A DNA stretch of 64,000 nt from B10-G9 sp963712165 (GCA_963712165.1 CAVQGY010000002.1:62001-126000), one strand, 5' to 3'. Positions 47,129 through 57,315 are shown, numbered from the stretch's first letter. Program-made: numbers and translations. The notes: a model not told the origin generated them from the sequence alone.

Positions 47129-47866
47129 AATTACCTTCCTTAATAAATAGACCTGCCAAAAGAATGGTATTTCCCATTATATTGAAAATCATCATATTCT
47201 TATATAGGCCAGATCATTTGTAAGGTTCCCTATGGTTCAGGAGCAAACAGGCCATTTCCCTCCCCCAGGATGTACTTCCCCCTATTTTATCGACTAAAAA
47301 AGCTGGTTAGGAGTGAAACTCCAGGTCAGACCAGGATGGTCATCTCCGATCCAAATAACAAAGTTGTAAGGGGGTCTTGAAGATCCAGAGGGCATTTATC
47401 CACACAATTTTCATGGCTCTCATGAGATCCTGAGCATCTTACATTAATCTAGCTGGGAATAGAGCCGGGACCCTAGGCCTTTTTGTAAGGTGATCGGACA
47501 GGATGACAAACACAGACTCATGTTCGGCCCGAGGAGAAAAAAACGATTTGTCACAGGGAGAGAAGGCCAAAAATCAAATCTTTTCAGCAATCAATAAAGA
47601 AAAGTTAAGCTAGCGATAATGACCATTTTCAGGGTGATTTTGGGTCTACCAGGCACCTATGGTTACTATCCATATCAATAATCAGAGGCAATTAATGAAT
47701 CGGGGTCTGCTCGTTTAGATGTTAACTTGGACCCAGTAACTCTTTCTTATCCTCAAAAATAGGTCCCGATCATATAACAAAATTGTAATTGGCACTATTC
47801 CAGCCTATAATAGACTTATATTGAACGGACCGCTTGACCCAATCAGGCAAGGAGATTTCATTTAAC
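47129..47866. other. Gene-free leader of the pilus operon
   Basis: About 740 bp between divergent genes with no credible coding region or clear hairpin. It must hold the promoters of both. A purine-rich AAGGAG at about 47849 serves the pilus ATPase gene. Confidence 0.5.
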
Positions 47867-49567
47867 ATGATAAAAGAACAAACGCTCCCGGGGGCAGGTC
47901 CTTCCTTGGGCCAGGTTTTATTAGAATCCAAACTGATCACACAAAAACAGCTGGATCAGGTGCTGGAGATGCAGCAAGCCGGAGATTCCCGCCGCCTGGG
48001 CAATATTCTCATTGACCAGGAATGGATCACGGCCGAATCACTGGCATTGGCTCTCAGCATTCATTTGAATCTTCCTTTTGCGGATCTCAGCCAACAGACC
48101 GTAACCGCGGAATTAATCAGGATCATCCCTGAAAATGTGGCCCGCAAATACAGGCTGATTCCGGTAGAGGTGAATAACAGTACCCTGGTTGTCGTGATGG
48201 AGGATCCAACAGATATTGCTGTGCTGGGAGAGATATCAGCCCTGACTGGCATGAATATAACTCCCTCTGTCGGTGTGGGTATGGATATCCAATCCGCGAT
48301 CGACCTGTACTATAAGGCAAATAAGGAAATCGAAAAAGAAGTGGCGGAATTCTCGGGAACCGTTGTAGACGAGGATCGGGCGTTTGATGGGAGCGCCATT
48401 CTGGAGGATCCTGTTGTTCGTGCAGTAGAGATGATTCTTCAACAAGCAGTCCGGGATCGGGCATCTGATATCCATATCGTCCCCGACCACGATTCTGTTC
48501 GCGTTCGCTACCGGGTGGATGGCATGCTTTCCGACGCCTTATCCTTACCATCTGGAAGCCACTACCAGATCCTCTCCAGGATCAAAGTCCTTGCCGGCAT
48601 GAACATAGCAGAGCGCAGAAGACCCCAAGATGGCCAGTTCTCTGATCTGATCGGGGATGAGGAAACCTTTTTCAGGGTGGCCACCAGCGACACAACCTGG
48701 GGTGAAATGGCTACTATCCGAATTCTCGGTCGCACAGAATCCATCATCAATCTGGAGCTCCTCGGCATGCAGCCTGAGATCATGGAAAAATTCCGGGAGG
48801 TTGTGCAAAGCCCATTTGGTATGGTCCTGGTCGCTGGGCCGACCGGATCGGGGAAGACCACCACCCTCTATGCGGCCCTGAATCAGCTGGATCGGAATCG
48901 GTACAATATCATGACGATTGAAGACCCGGTTGAATATAATTTCACCGGCATCAGCCAGATCCAGGTCAATCGGGCAGCCGATATCACCTTCGCCTCTGGT
49001 CTCCGGGGAGTGATGCGGCTGGATCCAGACAAGATCATGGTGGGAGAGATCCGGGACCGCGAGACAGCCAGCGCGGCTGTTCAGGCCTCCCTGACCGGGC
49101 ACCTGGTTCTTTCATCTATCCATGCCAATGATGCAGCGGGGACATTTTTCCGGCTCATCCATCTGGGGATCGATAAATACCTGATCAATTCCTCTGTGCT
49201 CGCTATGGCTTCACAGAGGCTGATACGCCTTTCCTGCCCTCACTGTAGTAAACCCGCCAAACCGAGCCCTGAGATCAATAAGATCTATCAAAGGGAAATG
49301 GGTGAACCCCTTACCGGATACAAACAAGGCGAAGGCTGCTCCTACTGCCAGCAATCCGGATATCTGGGCCGGATCGGGGTCTTTGAATTGTTATTGGTCA
49401 ACAATCAGTTGCGCCAGATGTTCTCAAGCGGCGCCAGCTCATCAGAGATCAAAGCCGCTGCTGTGGAAGCAGGTATGATCACGATGTTAAAAGATGGTTT
49501 CATCAAAGTAAAACTAGGTCTGACCACACCGCTGGAGGTTCTGCGAACCGTGTATTCTGTGGAATAG
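47867..49567 (+). CDS. pilB: Type IV pilus assembly ATPase PilB/GspE
   Basis: 566 residues. N-terminal MshEN domain (LGQVLLESKLITQKQLDQVL, LAINLPFADLS-like), then the secretion ATPase: Walker A LVAGPTGSGKTTTLYAALNQ, Asp box TIEDPVEYNF, Walker B GLRGVMRLDPDKIMVGEIRD, His box GHLVLSSIHANDA, and the CxxC pairs LSCPHCSKP and CSYCQQSGYLGRIG. It powers pilin polymerisation from the cytoplasm. ATG 47867 lies 12 bases after AAGGAG; a TTG 11 codons earlier is less likely. First gene of an eleven-gene operon. Confidence 0.95.
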   Translation: MIKEQTLPGAGPSLGQVLLESKLITQKQLDQVLEMQQAGDSRRLGNILIDQEWITAESLALALSIHLNLPFADLSQQTVTAELIRIIPENVARKYRLIPVEVNNSTLVVVMEDPTDIAVLGEISALTGMNITPSVGVGMDIQSAIDLYYKANKEIEKEVAEFSGTVVDEDRAFDGSAILEDPVVRAVEMILQQAVRDRASDIHIVPDHDSVRVRYRVDGMLSDALSLPSGSHYQILSRIKVLAGMNIAERRRPQDGQFSDLIGDEETFFRVATSDTTWGEMATIRILGRTESIINLELLGMQPEIMEKFREVVQSPFGMVLVAGPTGSGKTTTLYAALNQLDRNRYNIMTIEDPVEYNFTGISQIQVNRAADITFASGLRGVMRLDPDKIMVGEIRDRETASAAVQASLTGHLVLSSIHANDAAGTFFRLIHLGIDKYLINSSVLAMASQRLIRLSCPHCSKPAKPSPEINKIYQREMGEPLTGYKQGEGCSYCQQSGYLGRIGVFELLLVNNQLRQMFSSGASSSEIKAAAVEAGMITMLKDGFIKVKLGLTTPLEVLRTVYSVE

Positions 49568-49609
49568 TCCTGATCGACTTTCCCCAGTACAACTGTCTCA
49601 GGAGATACT

Positions 49610-50818
49610 ATGCCATATCGATATCTGGCTTATGATGCCACCGGCACAGAAAAAAAGGGGATATTGCAGGTTGAGCGAGAGGAAACTGCAGAACGCCTGC
49701 TTTATAAACAGGGTTTGACCATCGCAAAACTCACCAAGCTTCCCTCAGCCTTTAACATCGCTAAATGGTTCCCGACCTACTTTGGGCCTAAAACCCGAGA
49801 TCTTGTGGTGTTTTCCAATCAACTGGCCAACCTGGTTGAATCCGGTGTGCCCCTGCTTGCTGGCATCGATTTAATGGCTGAAGAAGTCGGCAGCAAGCCC
49901 CTCCAGAAAGTCCTTTACGAAGTGGTAGAAGATATCCGCCAGGGCTCTGCCATATCAACTGCTTTGTCTCTTCATGAATTGGTATTTCCACCAATATATT
50001 GCCAGATGATCCGGGTAGGTGAGCAGACCGGAAATCTAGGCGCTGTCCTCCGGCAGCTTGCTGTCCATCTCGAAAAGGAAGACACCATAAAATCCAGGGT
50101 TCGCAGTGCAATGGCCTATCCCGCTGTAGTACTTACCCTGGCTTTTGTCGTGGTTTTGATTTTGATGAACTTCACCCTGCCTCCCCTGCTCCAGCTCTAT
50201 GATGAATTCGAGGCAGACCTGCCCTGGCCAACCCGTTTCCTGATGAACTCCTCTGAATTATTCCTCCAGAACAGGCTTTACCTTTTTCTGGGATTGATCG
50301 CCATCATCCTGGGAGGTTATTTCTATTTTCGAAGTGCCCGCGGCAAGAAACAGCTGGCCCATATCCTGTTAAAAATACCTGTCTTAGGCAAGATTAACAC
50401 CCAGGGAAACAGCGCCAGGTTCAGCAGGACTTTATCCACGCTGATCAGCGCGGGTTTGCAGTTGACAGAATCCATGGAATTGACCGGGGAAACCTTACAG
50501 AACGTGGTCCTTCGGGAGGAAATTGAGCTCCTCCAACAAGAGACCATGCAAGGGCGGGGAATTGCCGCACCCCTGGCCGGGTCAAAGTACTTTCCGAAGA
50601 TGTTATCCCAGGTTGTGCGCGTGGGTGAAGAAACCGGATCCCTCGACACGCAACTGCTTACCCTGGCATCTTATTATGAAGAAGAAGTGGACCGCTCCCT
50701 GGATACCTTGACCGGGCTGCTTGAACCCGGCATGGTGATCTTTGTTGGGATTATTGTTGCTTTTGTGGCGATATCGATCGTAATGCCCATGTATTCACTC
50801 TTGGGCCAAATTCGATGA
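49610..50818 (+). CDS. pilC: Pilus inner-membrane platform protein PilC/GspF
   Basis: 402 residues with two GspF domains, each a helical bundle before membrane helices: FSNQLANLVESGVPLLAGID, MIRVGEQTGNLGAVLRQLA, and in the second half FSRTLSTLISAGLQLTESME, VVRVGEETGSLDTQLLTLAS. It transmits motion from the ATPases to the pilin pool. Start has CAGGAG eight bases before. Its stop overlaps the next gene. Confidence 0.95.
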   Translation: MPYRYLAYDATGTEKKGILQVEREETAERLLYKQGLTIAKLTKLPSAFNIAKWFPTYFGPKTRDLVVFSNQLANLVESGVPLLAGIDLMAEEVGSKPLQKVLYEVVEDIRQGSAISTALSLHELVFPPIYCQMIRVGEQTGNLGAVLRQLAVHLEKEDTIKSRVRSAMAYPAVVLTLAFVVVLILMNFTLPPLLQLYDEFEADLPWPTRFLMNSSELFLQNRLYLFLGLIAIILGGYFYFRSARGKKQLAHILLKIPVLGKINTQGNSARFSRTLSTLISAGLQLTESMELTGETLQNVVLREEIELLQQETMQGRGIAAPLAGSKYFPKMLSQVVRVGEETGSLDTQLLTLASYYEEEVDRSLDTLTGLLEPGMVIFVGIIVAFVAISIVMPMYSLLGQIR

Positions 50819-51243
50819 GAAACCAAACCAAGCTGATATGTGGGCACCGTTTCATCAGGGGCGAAAGCGGTGCAACCCTGGTCGAGGAATTGGTCAGTAT
50901 TGCCATCATTGGCATGGGTGTCGTGATCCTCATCGCAATGATCACAACTGGTGCCCTGGGTGTGCGCCAGGTGAATGACGATGTGCGGGCAGACTCACTG
51001 GCACGCTCCCAACTGGAACTGATCAAAGACTCTCCCTATCAGCCAGACCCTTCTACTTCACCTTATCCCGCAGTGACCGGGATATCCGGCTACACCGTTG
51101 CACTGGATTTTGAATACTGGAATGGCACAACAGATAGCTTTCAGGCAGCCTGGATAAACGACGGACTGCAAAAAATCACCATCACTGTATCATCCGGGGC
51201 CACCCAGCTGACACAGGTATCCGGGTACAAAGTGGACCACTGA
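50815..51243 (+). CDS. Type IV pilin-like protein (PilV/GspI type)
   Basis: 142 residues. Class III signal: ESG|ATLVEELVSIAIIGMGVV with Glu5 of the mature protein, then a short globular domain. Probably a minor pilin of the tip complex. Translationally coupled with pilC and the next gene (ATGA and TGATG overlaps). Confidence 0.85.
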   Translation: MRNQTKLICGHRFIRGESGATLVEELVSIAIIGMGVVILIAMITTGALGVRQVNDDVRADSLARSQLELIKDSPYQPDPSTSPYPAVTGISGYTVALDFEYWNGTTDSFQAAWINDGLQKITITVSSGATQLTQVSGYKVDH

Positions 51244-51767
51244 TGAACAATATCCTGAGAGGATTGAATGGATCTATACAGAGAATGCTGAAAACCCGGG
51301 AGGAAAGGGGCGCTTCCCTGGTGGAACTGCTGGTTGCGATAGCGATCAGTGTGATGATATTCAGTGTGCTTTCAAGTGCCCTGATCCAATTTTTGCTCGC
51401 GACCCGCTGGGGAAATAATCAGCTCCAGGTGACCAGCGACATTCAGGTAACCTCATTATGGCTTGGCAGGGACGCTCTGGAATCTGCCAGTTTTACTCCA
51501 GGAGTCGGTACCGAATATGGAACATTGGCCTGGGTGGATGATGCTCACCTTTTTCGTTACAGCTACGACAGTGCTGAATCGGCTTTGATCCGCGAGCACT
51601 TTGATTCCGGGGTATTACAATCCCGAACCACAGTCGCCCGGCAGATACAAAATCAATCTGATGTCATTTTTACCATTACCGGGGATCTGCTGTCCGTTAC
51701 CATTACCTCGTCCCGTGGCGGTGAATCGGAAACTGCTAATCTTGATTTTGCTCTCAGGACAAGATAG
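51243..51767 (+). CDS. Type IV pilin-like protein (PilW/GspJ type)
   Basis: 174 residues. Class III signal ERG|ASLVELLVAIAISVMIFS with Glu5, preceded by a long basic leader. C-terminal part is beta-rich. Likely minor pilin, processed by the prepilin peptidase encoded downstream. Confidence 0.85.
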   Translation: MNNILRGLNGSIQRMLKTREERGASLVELLVAIAISVMIFSVLSSALIQFLLATRWGNNQLQVTSDIQVTSLWLGRDALESASFTPGVGTEYGTLAWVDDAHLFRYSYDSAESALIREHFDSGVLQSRTTVARQIQNQSDVIFTITGDLLSVTITSSRGGESETANLDFALRTR

Positions 51768-51771
51768 TTCA

Positions 51772-53087
51772 ATGATCATCTTCAGAAAATGCCTCCGCAG
51801 GATCATCAATACCAGAATGGGATTATTCCGGTTCTTCAAGCCTGCCGAACAATCTGCCAAATTACCCTCTCACCACCGGTTGGGAGCGGAACACGGGAAA
51901 TCCCTGCCAGCCACTTTGATCACCCTGGCTGTCGGTTCCCTGTTGTTAACCCCATTTTTATCCTTTGTTAGCTCACGGTCACTCGGGAGCGGATCTGCCC
52001 GTAATGCTATAGCTGCCCAGTATTCTGCGGATGCCGGCATCGAATTCGGAATTTGGAGCTTGCTTAACGATTCCTCCTTCCGGTCCCTGGTTGACAACAA
52101 TCCGGGCACTCCCCAAGCTTGGCTTTTCCGGGACCACTGAACGGGTACACACCAACCATTACCGTAACCGGGATACCGCTTGGCAGCTGGACGATCCGCC
52201 AAGCGGCACCGGCTTCAATTGAAAGAGGGGGCTCCCTGGCGTATACAGGTGGAGACAGGATCTATGCCCTGAGGGGCGCTAATACCACAAGTTTTGGATA
52301 TTACAGTATTTCTGCGGACAGCTGGTTCAGTCTGGCCAACACGCCCCAGACCGTGCAGCGGGGCGGGGCCCTGGTATATGGAGGTGGCAATTATCTCTAT
52401 GCCCTGCGGGGGAGAAACTCGAATACATTTTGGCGCTACAATATCACCACAGATAATTGGAGCTCCCTGCAGAACACACCCGCCAGAGTGGTTCAGGGCG
52501 GAGAATTGGTTTGGACAGGCGGAAACCTAATCTACGCTTTCCGGGGAAATAATACTGATTTTTGGGTCTACAACATATCCTCCGATAGCTGGTCCAGCCT
52601 CGCCAATGCCCCTGCTCGGGTGGGATACGGATCAGACTTGGCTTACACCGGAGGAAACAGCATCTACGCTTTTCGGGGGTCCAATCAGGCTAACTTCTGG
52701 CGTTATACTATCTCCTCTAACAGCTGGAGCAGTCTGGCAAACGCACCAACCGCGGTCAACAATGGTGGTGGACTGGCCTACTTCAGTGGAGGTTATATCT
52801 ATGCCCTCCAGGGCAATACCAATGCATTCTGGCGGTATACTATAGGTACTGACTCCTGGTCGATAATGACCACCGCTCCCGCAGCTGTTGGCAGGGGCGC
52901 TGATCTTATCTTCACCCAGGCAACGCGAGGGTTTGCCACCCGGGGCAGCAATCAGACTGATTTCTGGGAATTTGATGTTACCCCGCCCCGCTACGATATC
53001 CATGCAGTTGCCGGTTCCGTTACCACGGATACCCGCATTGAAATTGACGGCCTCAACACCTCGGTATTATTTTGGGATATTGAATAA
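51772..53087 (+). CDS. PilX-like pseudopilin with inserted six-bladed beta-propeller, frame-disrupted
   Basis: About 438 residues across one frame change near 52115 (a T missing in GCTTGGC). The N-terminal part has a basic leader, the hydrophobic helix SLPATLITLAVGSLLLTPFL without Glu5, and QYSADAGIEFGIWSLLND typical of PilX-like proteins. After FPGPLNGYTPTITVTGIP six repeats of about 45 residues follow, each like GGNLIYAFRGNNTDFWVYNI with DSWSSLANAP, a Kelch-type propeller; an extra LGSWTIRQAAPAS strand at the start would close the ring with the last blade. The protein then resumes the pilin-like end (YDIHAVAGSVTTDTRIEIDG). The propeller is thus displayed from a pilus-tip protein, suggesting adhesion or substrate binding. 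Confidence 0.82.
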
Positions 53088-53113
53088 ATACATTTAGAAA
53101 CAGTGAAGGTATT

Positions 53114-53797
53114 ATGGAAGATCCTACAACACAAATTCCTCCAGAACCCAGGCCAACCCCACCGCTCAGGGGATCAAGAGATCTCTTTGATATTAATATT
53201 CTCCCGGATCGCTTCCGGCGGAGAAGGCTAACCCTGTTGGTCCTTTTACCCTGGTTGGTGCTGGCCGTTCTACTGGGCACGCTTTACCCGGTCTACACAC
53301 TGGCCATCCAGACGCAAAGTTCCTTTCAGGAAGAACGCCTGGCCTTTGCCAGGGTCCAGGCCGAGTTTGATTTCTATCAGACTAGCAGCCAGGAACAGGA
53401 AGCTCTGCAAACCCAGATTGATGAGGTTCAGACCCAGAAAGACGCCATCATCCAGTCCTATGGGGGTCTGCAGCTATCCAATATCCAGTGGAGTCCGACT
53501 TTATTCCAGATCAATCAACTACTGCCCGCCGGGGTCAGCTGGACCCAGATCACTCAGCATGAACGAACAATCCGGCTGGATGGTATCTCTTCAGAGTACC
53601 AGCAAATAATCGCCCTATTGGATTCATTGATTTCCCTGGATAGCCTGGTAGATGTGGAAATCAACTCGATAGAGAAAAATGATCTGGAGGATCTTCCTGA
53701 TTTATCCGAAGAGGATCTCCTCTTATCTGGTGGAGCGGGGACAACTTACTACCGCTTTACAATGACGGCACACACAGCAGGGGAGGTGGAGCCATGA
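53114..53797 (+). CDS. Pilus assembly protein PilN-like
   Basis: 227 residues. Cytoplasmic proline-rich N terminus with FDINILPDRFRRRRL (PilN typically opens with INLLPxRxxxR and binds PilM), one membrane segment (about 40-62), coiled coil, and a ferredoxin-like domain (LLPAGVSWTQITQHERTIRL). It forms the alignment complex with the next two gene products. Overlaps the next gene by four bases. Confidence 0.85.
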   Translation: MEDPTTQIPPEPRPTPPLRGSRDLFDINILPDRFRRRRLTLLVLLPWLVLAVLLGTLYPVYTLAIQTQSSFQEERLAFARVQAEFDFYQTSSQEQEALQTQIDEVQTQKDAIIQSYGGLQLSNIQWSPTLFQINQLLPAGVSWTQITQHERTIRLDGISSEYQQIIALLDSLISLDSLVDVEINSIEKNDLEDLPDLSEEDLLLSGGAGTTYYRFTMTAHTAGEVEP

Positions 53798-54357
53798 ACC
53801 AGGCCAAACCACGTTTATTGAATCCCCGCAGGGTTGTGATCTTCTTATCAGTTTTACTTGGCCTGATGCATGTGATATTACTCGGATGGACCATACAGCG
53901 GCGCAGTGCAGCAGCGCAGTTGGACAATGATAAGCTTGCCCTGCAGGAAAATTTAGGCCAGCTCCAGCAAATCAACCAGGACCAACTCGATGCTCTGCAG
54001 GCTGAGCTAGATGCCTTGCAGTTAGAAGTAGCCGAGTTGGAGAATTCCTTACCGTTGTTAGGTCCACCTTTTGCCATCTACCGCCGAGGTTTGGCTCTGG
54101 CTCAGCAAAGCCAGGTGGAGCTGTTGGAGATATCCCTGATAGCATCAGAACCTTTGGATACGGTCTCTGGATTGATCATCAGGCAAGAATATAACATAGA
54201 AACAGAGGGGTCTCTGGAGAACTGTCTGGAATTCATTAATAATTTGGAGCAAGCTGGCCAGGATACTGTCATTCTTGAATTAGCCAGCATTGATCCAGGT
54301 GATAACAGGTGTTCCCTGGACATCAATACAATTGGTATTCCCTCCGGGATGGACTGA
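53794..54357 (+). CDS. Pilus assembly protein PilO-like
   Basis: 187 residues. One membrane segment (about 12-33), coiled coil (LQENLGQLQQINQDQLDALQ and following Leu/Glu-rich heptads), then a small alpha/beta domain (VEGSLENCLEFINNLE-like, here TEGSLENCLEFINNLEQAG). Same layout as PilO, the partner of PilN. Confidence 0.8.
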   Translation: MNQAKPRLLNPRRVVIFLSVLLGLMHVILLGWTIQRRSAAAQLDNDKLALQENLGQLQQINQDQLDALQAELDALQLEVAELENSLPLLGPPFAIYRRGLALAQQSQVELLEISLIASEPLDTVSGLIIRQEYNIETEGSLENCLEFINNLEQAGQDTVILELASIDPGDNRCSLDINTIGIPSGMD

Positions 54358-54392
54358 AATATCGACCAAGATATCAAAAAAGAGAGTGCACA

Positions 54393-55301
54393 TTGTTCAA
54401 GAAAAAAATAACCACGATCAGTTTTGAGGGGAGTGAGATCAGGGCCATGGTCGTCCGGGGAAATAAGGTTGTGGCTTGGCAGTCACGAAGTTTGCCACTG
54501 GAACATATGAGCCAGGGATTTATTCACAATCCAAAAGCAACCTCCATTATTATCAAGACATTACTCAAAGATCTGAAAGGATCCCGGAAAAACGTTATCT
54601 CTGCTATTCCTGGCAACCGCTCAGTCCACCGGATCATGACAATTCCGGCTATCCCTGAAAAAATGCTGGGAGAAACTATCGAGAGAAAAGCTCGCCAGGA
54701 ATTTGCGATTCCCATTGAGGAATCGGATCTATCATGGAGGATAATCTCCAGGGATGGTAAGCAGCTGACACTTTATGTCCTCGCAGTACCCAGCAATCTG
54801 ATTGACCAGCAGGTCCAGGCACTTAAGCTGGCTGGTATCAGACCGCGCCTGATGGATATCAAACCCCTGGCTTTGAGCAGGATTGCCAGCCGGGAGACTT
54901 CGATCATCGTCAACCTGGAGAACAATTCCATGAGCGTGATCATCATATCAAATCACGTTCCCATGTTGATCAGGACCATCCCTTTGGACAGCGGGGATCT
55001 GACTGGAGAGGCCAAAACCGATCTACTCAGCCAGGAGCTGGCCCGAACCACCAAATATTATAATGAAACCCATAAAAAGGATCGTTTGCCTGAGGATACG
55101 CCGGTTTTTATTAGCGGGGCATTATTTTCCAGAACCTACATGGAGTCGAGGATGGATGATTCTCCTTCCCTGGTTGAACGCCTGATGCTCCGAACCCCCT
55201 ATCCACTCCAACCACCGAAATCAGGCCTTGAACTGCCGGAAAAATTCCCCACACTCTTGTATGCCGTTAATCTGGGTTTAGCGGTCAAAAAAACCAAATG
55301 A
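54393..55301 (+). CDS. Pilus assembly ATPase-like protein PilM
   Basis: About 302 residues, actin-like fold without membrane segment: TTISFEGSEIRAMVVRGNKV (phosphate 1), NVISAIPGNRSVHRIMTIPA, ETIERKARQEFAIPIEESDL, and SIIVNLENNSMSVIIISNHV. Docks to the N terminus of PilN in the cytoplasm. The reading is open from 54309, inside pilO; the TTG at 54393, just after a purine-rich stretch, best fits the family start. Gene order N-O-M is inverted relative to the common pilM-N-O. Confidence 0.82.
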   Translation: MFKKKITTISFEGSEIRAMVVRGNKVVAWQSRSLPLEHMSQGFIHNPKATSIIIKTLLKDLKGSRKNVISAIPGNRSVHRIMTIPAIPEKMLGETIERKARQEFAIPIEESDLSWRIISRDGKQLTLYVLAVPSNLIDQQVQALKLAGIRPRLMDIKPLALSRIASRETSIIVNLENNSMSVIIISNHVPMLIRTIPLDSGDLTGEAKTDLLSQELARTTKYYNETHKKDRLPEDTPVFISGALFSRTYMESRMDDSPSLVERLMLRTPYPLQPPKSGLELPEKFPTLLYAVNLGLAVKKTK

Positions 55302-56053
55302 CCATTCTAAATTGGATGTACGGAATCCTGGGGCTGGTGATCGGCAGCTTCTTGAATGTCTGTGTTGACCGGATCCCAGAAAATCAATCGATCAATAAAC
55401 CTCCTTCTCACTGTCCTCACTGTAAAAAGAGAATAGCTTTTTATGACCTTGTCCCGGTTATCAGCTACCTTGTACTGCGCGGACGCTGCCGGAACTGTAA
55501 AGAAAAAATACCTTTCAGGGTCTTCTTTGTTGAGCTGTTAACAGGCCTGGTTTTTTTCCTGATTTGGAACCGGTTTGGCCAAAGCTGGCAGACACTGGTG
55601 TTCAGCATTTACAGTGCACTTCTCATCGTGATCGCTTTTATCGATCTGGAACACCACAAAGTACTCAATCAGCTGGTATTCCCGGCAATCTGGTTCTCAT
55701 TAATCATGGTACCCCTGCTGCATTTTGAGGATTTCTGGTCCTATTTGGCCGCCGGACTTGTGGGTTTCGCTGCCCTGTTCCTGATATCCGTCATCCGGCC
55801 TGGCGCGATGGGCATGGGAGATGTCAAATTAGTCATATTCCTGGGTCTGATCACAGGGTTTCCCGATATCATTCTCCTGCTCTTTATGGCCTTTGTGCTC
55901 GGCGGGCTCATTGCTGGAATCCTCCTGCTTCTTAAAAAGATAGGTCGGAAGGATTCTATGGCTTTCGGGCCCTATTTGGCCCTGGCTGGTTTTATCGTCT
56001 TATTGTACGGGGACCAGATTATGAGCTGGTGGACAAGGATGGTAACCAGATGA
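55298..56053 (+). CDS. pilD: Prepilin peptidase PilD-like
   Basis: 251 residues, about seven membrane segments. Zinc-binding CPHCKKRI and CRNCKEKIPF, DUF N-terminal methyltransferase-type domain, catalytic aspartates in AFIDLEHHKV and MGMGDVKLVI. It removes class III leaders from the pilins and may N-methylate them. Coupled to pilM by an ATGA overlap. Confidence 0.93.
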   Translation: MTILNWMYGILGLVIGSFLNVCVDRIPENQSINKPPSHCPHCKKRIAFYDLVPVISYLVLRGRCRNCKEKIPFRVFFVELLTGLVFFLIWNRFGQSWQTLVFSIYSALLIVIAFIDLEHHKVLNQLVFPAIWFSLIMVPLLHFEDFWSYLAAGLVGFAALFLISVIRPGAMGMGDVKLVIFLGLITGFPDIILLLFMAFVLGGLIAGILLLLKKIGRKDSMAFGPYLALAGFIVLLYGDQIMSWWTRMVTR

Positions 56054-57108
56054 ACATGGATGCGCTATTTCTAGAACTCGATACCAGGAAAGCTTCAGAT
56101 CTTCACATCAAGGCCAATGCCCTGCCTATTTTACGGATCAATGGTCAGCTGGTCACCCTCGGGAATGTACCTGTAACAAACCAGCAAATCAAGGATTTGT
56201 TCCAGTCAATGACAACATCTGCCCAACAGCAGGATTTTAACGAGAGAAAAGAACTGGACTTCTCATACCAGGCCAGTGAGGGTCATCGATTTCGAGTCAA
56301 TGCCTGCCTCCAGAAAGGGGAACTTAGCCTTGCCTTGCGCCGGGTTACCAGCGATATTCCCGGTATCGAGGAACTGGGGCTGCCTCCTATCTGCCGGGAG
56401 CTTGCCAGGGCGATACAGGGCCTGGTGCTTATCACCGGACCAACCGGAAGTGGCAAGTCCACCACTCTGGCGGCCATGATCGATTTTCTCAACCAGTCCG
56501 AAGCCCGGCGGATTATCACTGTAGAAGACCCAATAGAATATATCTACCGGGATCAAAAGAGCTTTATCACCCAGCGGGAACTGGGTTCTGACACGAGATC
56601 CTTTGCCACAGCTGCTACACAGGCCCTGCGCCAGGATCCCGACGTCATCCTGGTGGGAGAAATGAGGGACCCCGAGACCATGGCTGCCTGCATAACCGCC
56701 GCGGAGACAGGGCACCTGGTAATGTCCACCCTTCATACCAATAACGCTCCCCAATCCATCGACCGGATCGTTGATTCCTTCCCCCCTCATCAAGCCAACC
56801 AGATCCGCATGCAGCTATCTCTTTCCCTGCTGGCAATACTTTCCCAGCGCCTGCTCCCCCGCCTGGATGGCAGAGGCCGGGTCCCGGTTGTAGAGGTCAT
56901 GGTAGCCAACAACGCCATTCGCAATTTGATCCGGGAGGGAAAGACCCATCAAATGCTCACAGTCATGCAGACTGGGACTGATCTGGGCATGCAGACCCTG
57001 GATCAGGCACTTCAGCGCAGTTATCAGACTGGATTGATATCAGGGGAGGAAGCCCTGCTCTATGCCAGCGATCCGGCAACCTTCCGCAAATCCCTCGGTG
57101 GACTATAA
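56050..57108 (+). CDS. pilT: Pilus retraction ATPase PilT
   Basis: 352 residues. ASDLHIKANALPILRINGQL, Walker A ITGPTGSGKSTTLAAMIDFL, ITVEDPIEYIYRD, QALRQDPDVILVGEMRDPET, GHLVMSTLHTNNAPQSIDRI and the C-terminal AIRNLIREGKTHQML motif specific for PilT. Powers pilus retraction and twitching. ATG 56050 overlaps the pilD stop; the frame is open seven codons earlier but the overlap start fits better. A terminator hairpin follows. Confidence 0.94.
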   Translation: MNMDALFLELDTRKASDLHIKANALPILRINGQLVTLGNVPVTNQQIKDLFQSMTTSAQQQDFNERKELDFSYQASEGHRFRVNACLQKGELSLALRRVTSDIPGIEELGLPPICRELARAIQGLVLITGPTGSGKSTTLAAMIDFLNQSEARRIITVEDPIEYIYRDQKSFITQRELGSDTRSFATAATQALRQDPDVILVGEMRDPETMAACITAAETGHLVMSTLHTNNAPQSIDRIVDSFPPHQANQIRMQLSLSLLAILSQRLLPRLDGRGRVPVVEVMVANNAIRNLIREGKTHQMLTVMQTGTDLGMQTLDQALQRSYQTGLISGEEALLYASDPATFRKSLGGL

Positions 57109-57140
57109 CTTCTTTCCTTTCCCAGGGATGAATCACCCAG

Positions 57141-57174
57141 AACACCTTACAGGATAACATTCCTGTAAGGTGTT
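57141..57174 (+). terminator. Terminator after pilT
   Basis: AACACCTTACAGG/CCTGTAAGGTGTT hairpin followed by TTT. The word CCTGTAAG repeats twice more within 35 bp downstream (57185, 57195). Confidence 0.82.
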
Positions 57175-57239
57175 TTTGATGGTTCCTGTAAGTTCCCTGT
57201 AAGGCAATATCCACCAAAATATGCTTTACTTAAAGCGTC

Positions 57240-57262
57240 GAAGGAAGCATTATGCTCCCTTC
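57240..57262 (+). promoter_or_regulatory. Hairpin in the major-pilin leader
   Basis: GAAGG-A-AGCA and TGCT-C-CCTTC pair around a three-base loop. A TATAAT lies at 57271-57276, 40 bases before the start codon. The hairpin could be an operator or a read-through attenuator between pilT and the pilin; role inferred only. Confidence 0.4.
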
Positions 57263-57315
57263 AGGAAAAATATAATCCGCAGTCAAAATTTTCATTTTTT
57301 ATGGAGGATACTAAT

